Positions 63,053 through 64,000 of a stretch of DNA of 64,000 bases are shown piece after piece; position 1 is the stretch's first letter, and each line of letters starts with the position of its first letter. Below the pieces are notes generated by a model, which ran no database searches, had not been told where the DNA came from, and saw nothing but the letters and a program-made list of their open reading frames with translations. This DNA is from Paenisporosarcina indica (GTDB lineage Bacteria > Bacillota > Bacilli > Bacillales_A > Planococcaceae), in contig NZ_MPTA01000005.1 in assembly GCF_001939075.1 (NCBI RefSeq), positions 1-64,000 of the forward strand, read 5' to 3'. A program made the translations under genes and the position numbers.

Positions 63053-64000
63053 ATGGAAGACAAAGATATCAAAGATGGCATTGAACGGTATATCGGCAAG
63101 GAAAAGCTTTTTGATCACCAATTTCGAAACCAGCTATTATCAAATGTTGGAAAAACAAAGAAGAGACATAGAGGAATAACCCTTATCAATAAATTCATGC
63201 CTGCAGTCGTGTTGCTTCTACTCGTATTGGGTGGCATAACCTACTTTTTCCTTGCAAATGAATCCGTGGATAACCTAACTACTGCAAATAAAGGAAAGAA
63301 TGAAACATCGGAAATCACCTTTGACGTGGAGAGTCACGGAGAAGCTTTTCCAGAACTTCAAAGTGATATAAATGCAGTACTGAAATCACTTTCTGCAACC
63401 CTCACTGACTCGGTGAAGGCTGTATCCATCAATGGAGAAGGAACGGTTGTGGTGGATCTGAAAGATTTTCGTCAAGATCTTGGAAGCCTGACCACGAATG
63501 AAAAAGGCGAATTCCTTTGGCCGCTCTATGACACCGTATTTAAATATCCGCAAGTCAAAGAAGTTTACTTTACCTTCGAGAGCAGTTTTACCGAGTGGTA
63601 TACTTGGCTCGAATCTACGCCCGATCCAATGGTTAGACAAACAGAACAAGTTCCAGATAATACATCCAGACTTGTAGACGCTTTAATAACAAATCATACT
63701 TATTACAACGATATGTATCAATTCATCCAAGAATCGAATCTGCCAGGCGAAGGGGCAGGAAATGTATTGGTCTTATATTTAGAAGCACTTAAAAATGGGG
63801 ATGTTGAGAAGGTCAGCGAGTACTCCATCAATAATGACATGAACCAAATTGAAACCTTGGTGAGTATTTACGAACAGATCGACTATGACTCGCTTTACAT
63901 CGATACAATCATCCCAAGTCAAGGAGAGCCTATCTATGATGTCCACCTGAAATTCAACCATAAGGATGGGCAATCAGGAACACGAGTCCTTTTTATGCAG
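63053..64000 (+). CDS. Membrane anti-sigma factor with GerMN-like domain, cut by window end
   Basis: Open without a stop for 316 codons to position 64000, starting at the ATG directly after the sigma stop, with GGAGG upstream. A cytoplasmic N-terminus of about 50 residues is followed by one membrane span (MPAVVLLLLVLGGITYFFL). Outside are a region resembling GerMN sporulation/germination domains (VKAVSINGEGTVVVDLKDF, then YPQVKEVYFTFE) and a further domain. Order and overlap with the ECF sigma gene make it the cognate anti-sigma factor. Confidence 0.8.
   Translation, partial: MEDKDIKDGIERYIGKEKLFDHQFRNQLLSNVGKTKKRHRGITLINKFMPAVVLLLLVLGGITYFFLANESVDNLTTANKGKNETSEITFDVESHGEAFPELQSDINAVLKSLSATLTDSVKAVSINGEGTVVVDLKDFRQDLGSLTTNEKGEFLWPLYDTVFKYPQVKEVYFTFESSFTEWYTWLESTPDPMVRQTEQVPDNTSRLVDALITNHTYYNDMYQFIQESNLPGEGAGNVLVLYLEALKNGDVEKVSEYSINNDMNQIETLVSIYEQIDYDSLYIDTIIPSQGEPIYDVHLKFNHKDGQSGTRVLFMQ

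Overview
The window comes from a low-GC, Gram-positive, probably spore-forming member of the Bacillales, most likely in the Bacillaceae/Planococcaceae range. This is inferred from gene content and signals: strong AGGAGG-type ribosome binding sites with many TTG/GTG starts, a Spo0E-family phosphatase, a complete dppABCDE-ykfABCD locus in Bacillus subtilis order, yceCDEFGH-type Ter genes, a swrC/TetR pair and a T-box-controlled trp operon. It is chromosomal housekeeping and stress-response DNA. I see no rRNA, tRNA, CRISPR array, insertion sequence, integrase or phage gene.

Layout. 0-4.2 kb: small proteins, a Spo0E-like phosphatase and a CapA-family lipoprotein. 4.2-10.3 kb: a general-stress/tellurite-resistance (Ter) region in two leftward blocks (terD-terD, then yceG-telA-terD-terC). 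They are separated by terminators and a decayed gene, and the first block has a textbook ECF (sigma-W type) promoter. 10.6-18.1 kb: secreted nuclease, membrane transporter, metallo-beta-lactamase-fold hydrolase, YetF-like protein, RocB-like peptidase, alkyltransferase-like DNA-repair protein and an M15 peptidase. 18.2-20.1 kb: a two-gene ABC exporter with a second sigma-W-type promoter. 20.4-26.4 kb: single-gene units (beta-lactamase-fold hydrolase, TauE exporter, acetyltransferase, phosphatase, lipoprotein, thioesterase). 26.5-36.2 kb: one leftward dpp-ykf operon that imports peptides and recycles murein peptides. 36.4-43.2 kb: a rightward trpEGDCFBA operon behind a tryptophan T-box. 43.4-58.6 kb: accessory enzymes, the swrC-type RND pump with its TetR repressor, DacC, an M28 aminopeptidase and several small hydrolases/acetyltransferases. 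58.7-61.3 kb: an IclR-controlled redox operon. 61.5-64 kb: an AlkD-like repair protein, then an ECF sigma factor with its membrane anti-sigma factor, cut by the window end.

How it fits together. Much of the window is cell-envelope and stress biology: Ter proteins, ECF promoters, an ECF sigma/anti-sigma pair, several wall hydrolases, efflux systems and alkylation repair. The two biosynthetic/uptake operons (dpp-ykf and trp) are divergent around about 36.2 kb and feed amino-acid supply.

Most unusual: three intergenic spaces carry short arrays with a 21-bp period, each with a different conserved core. Two genes (dppD and a NUDIX hydrolase) are both broken at A7 tracts by the same one-base frame change. 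The swrC and tetR promoters overlap face to face around one candidate operator.
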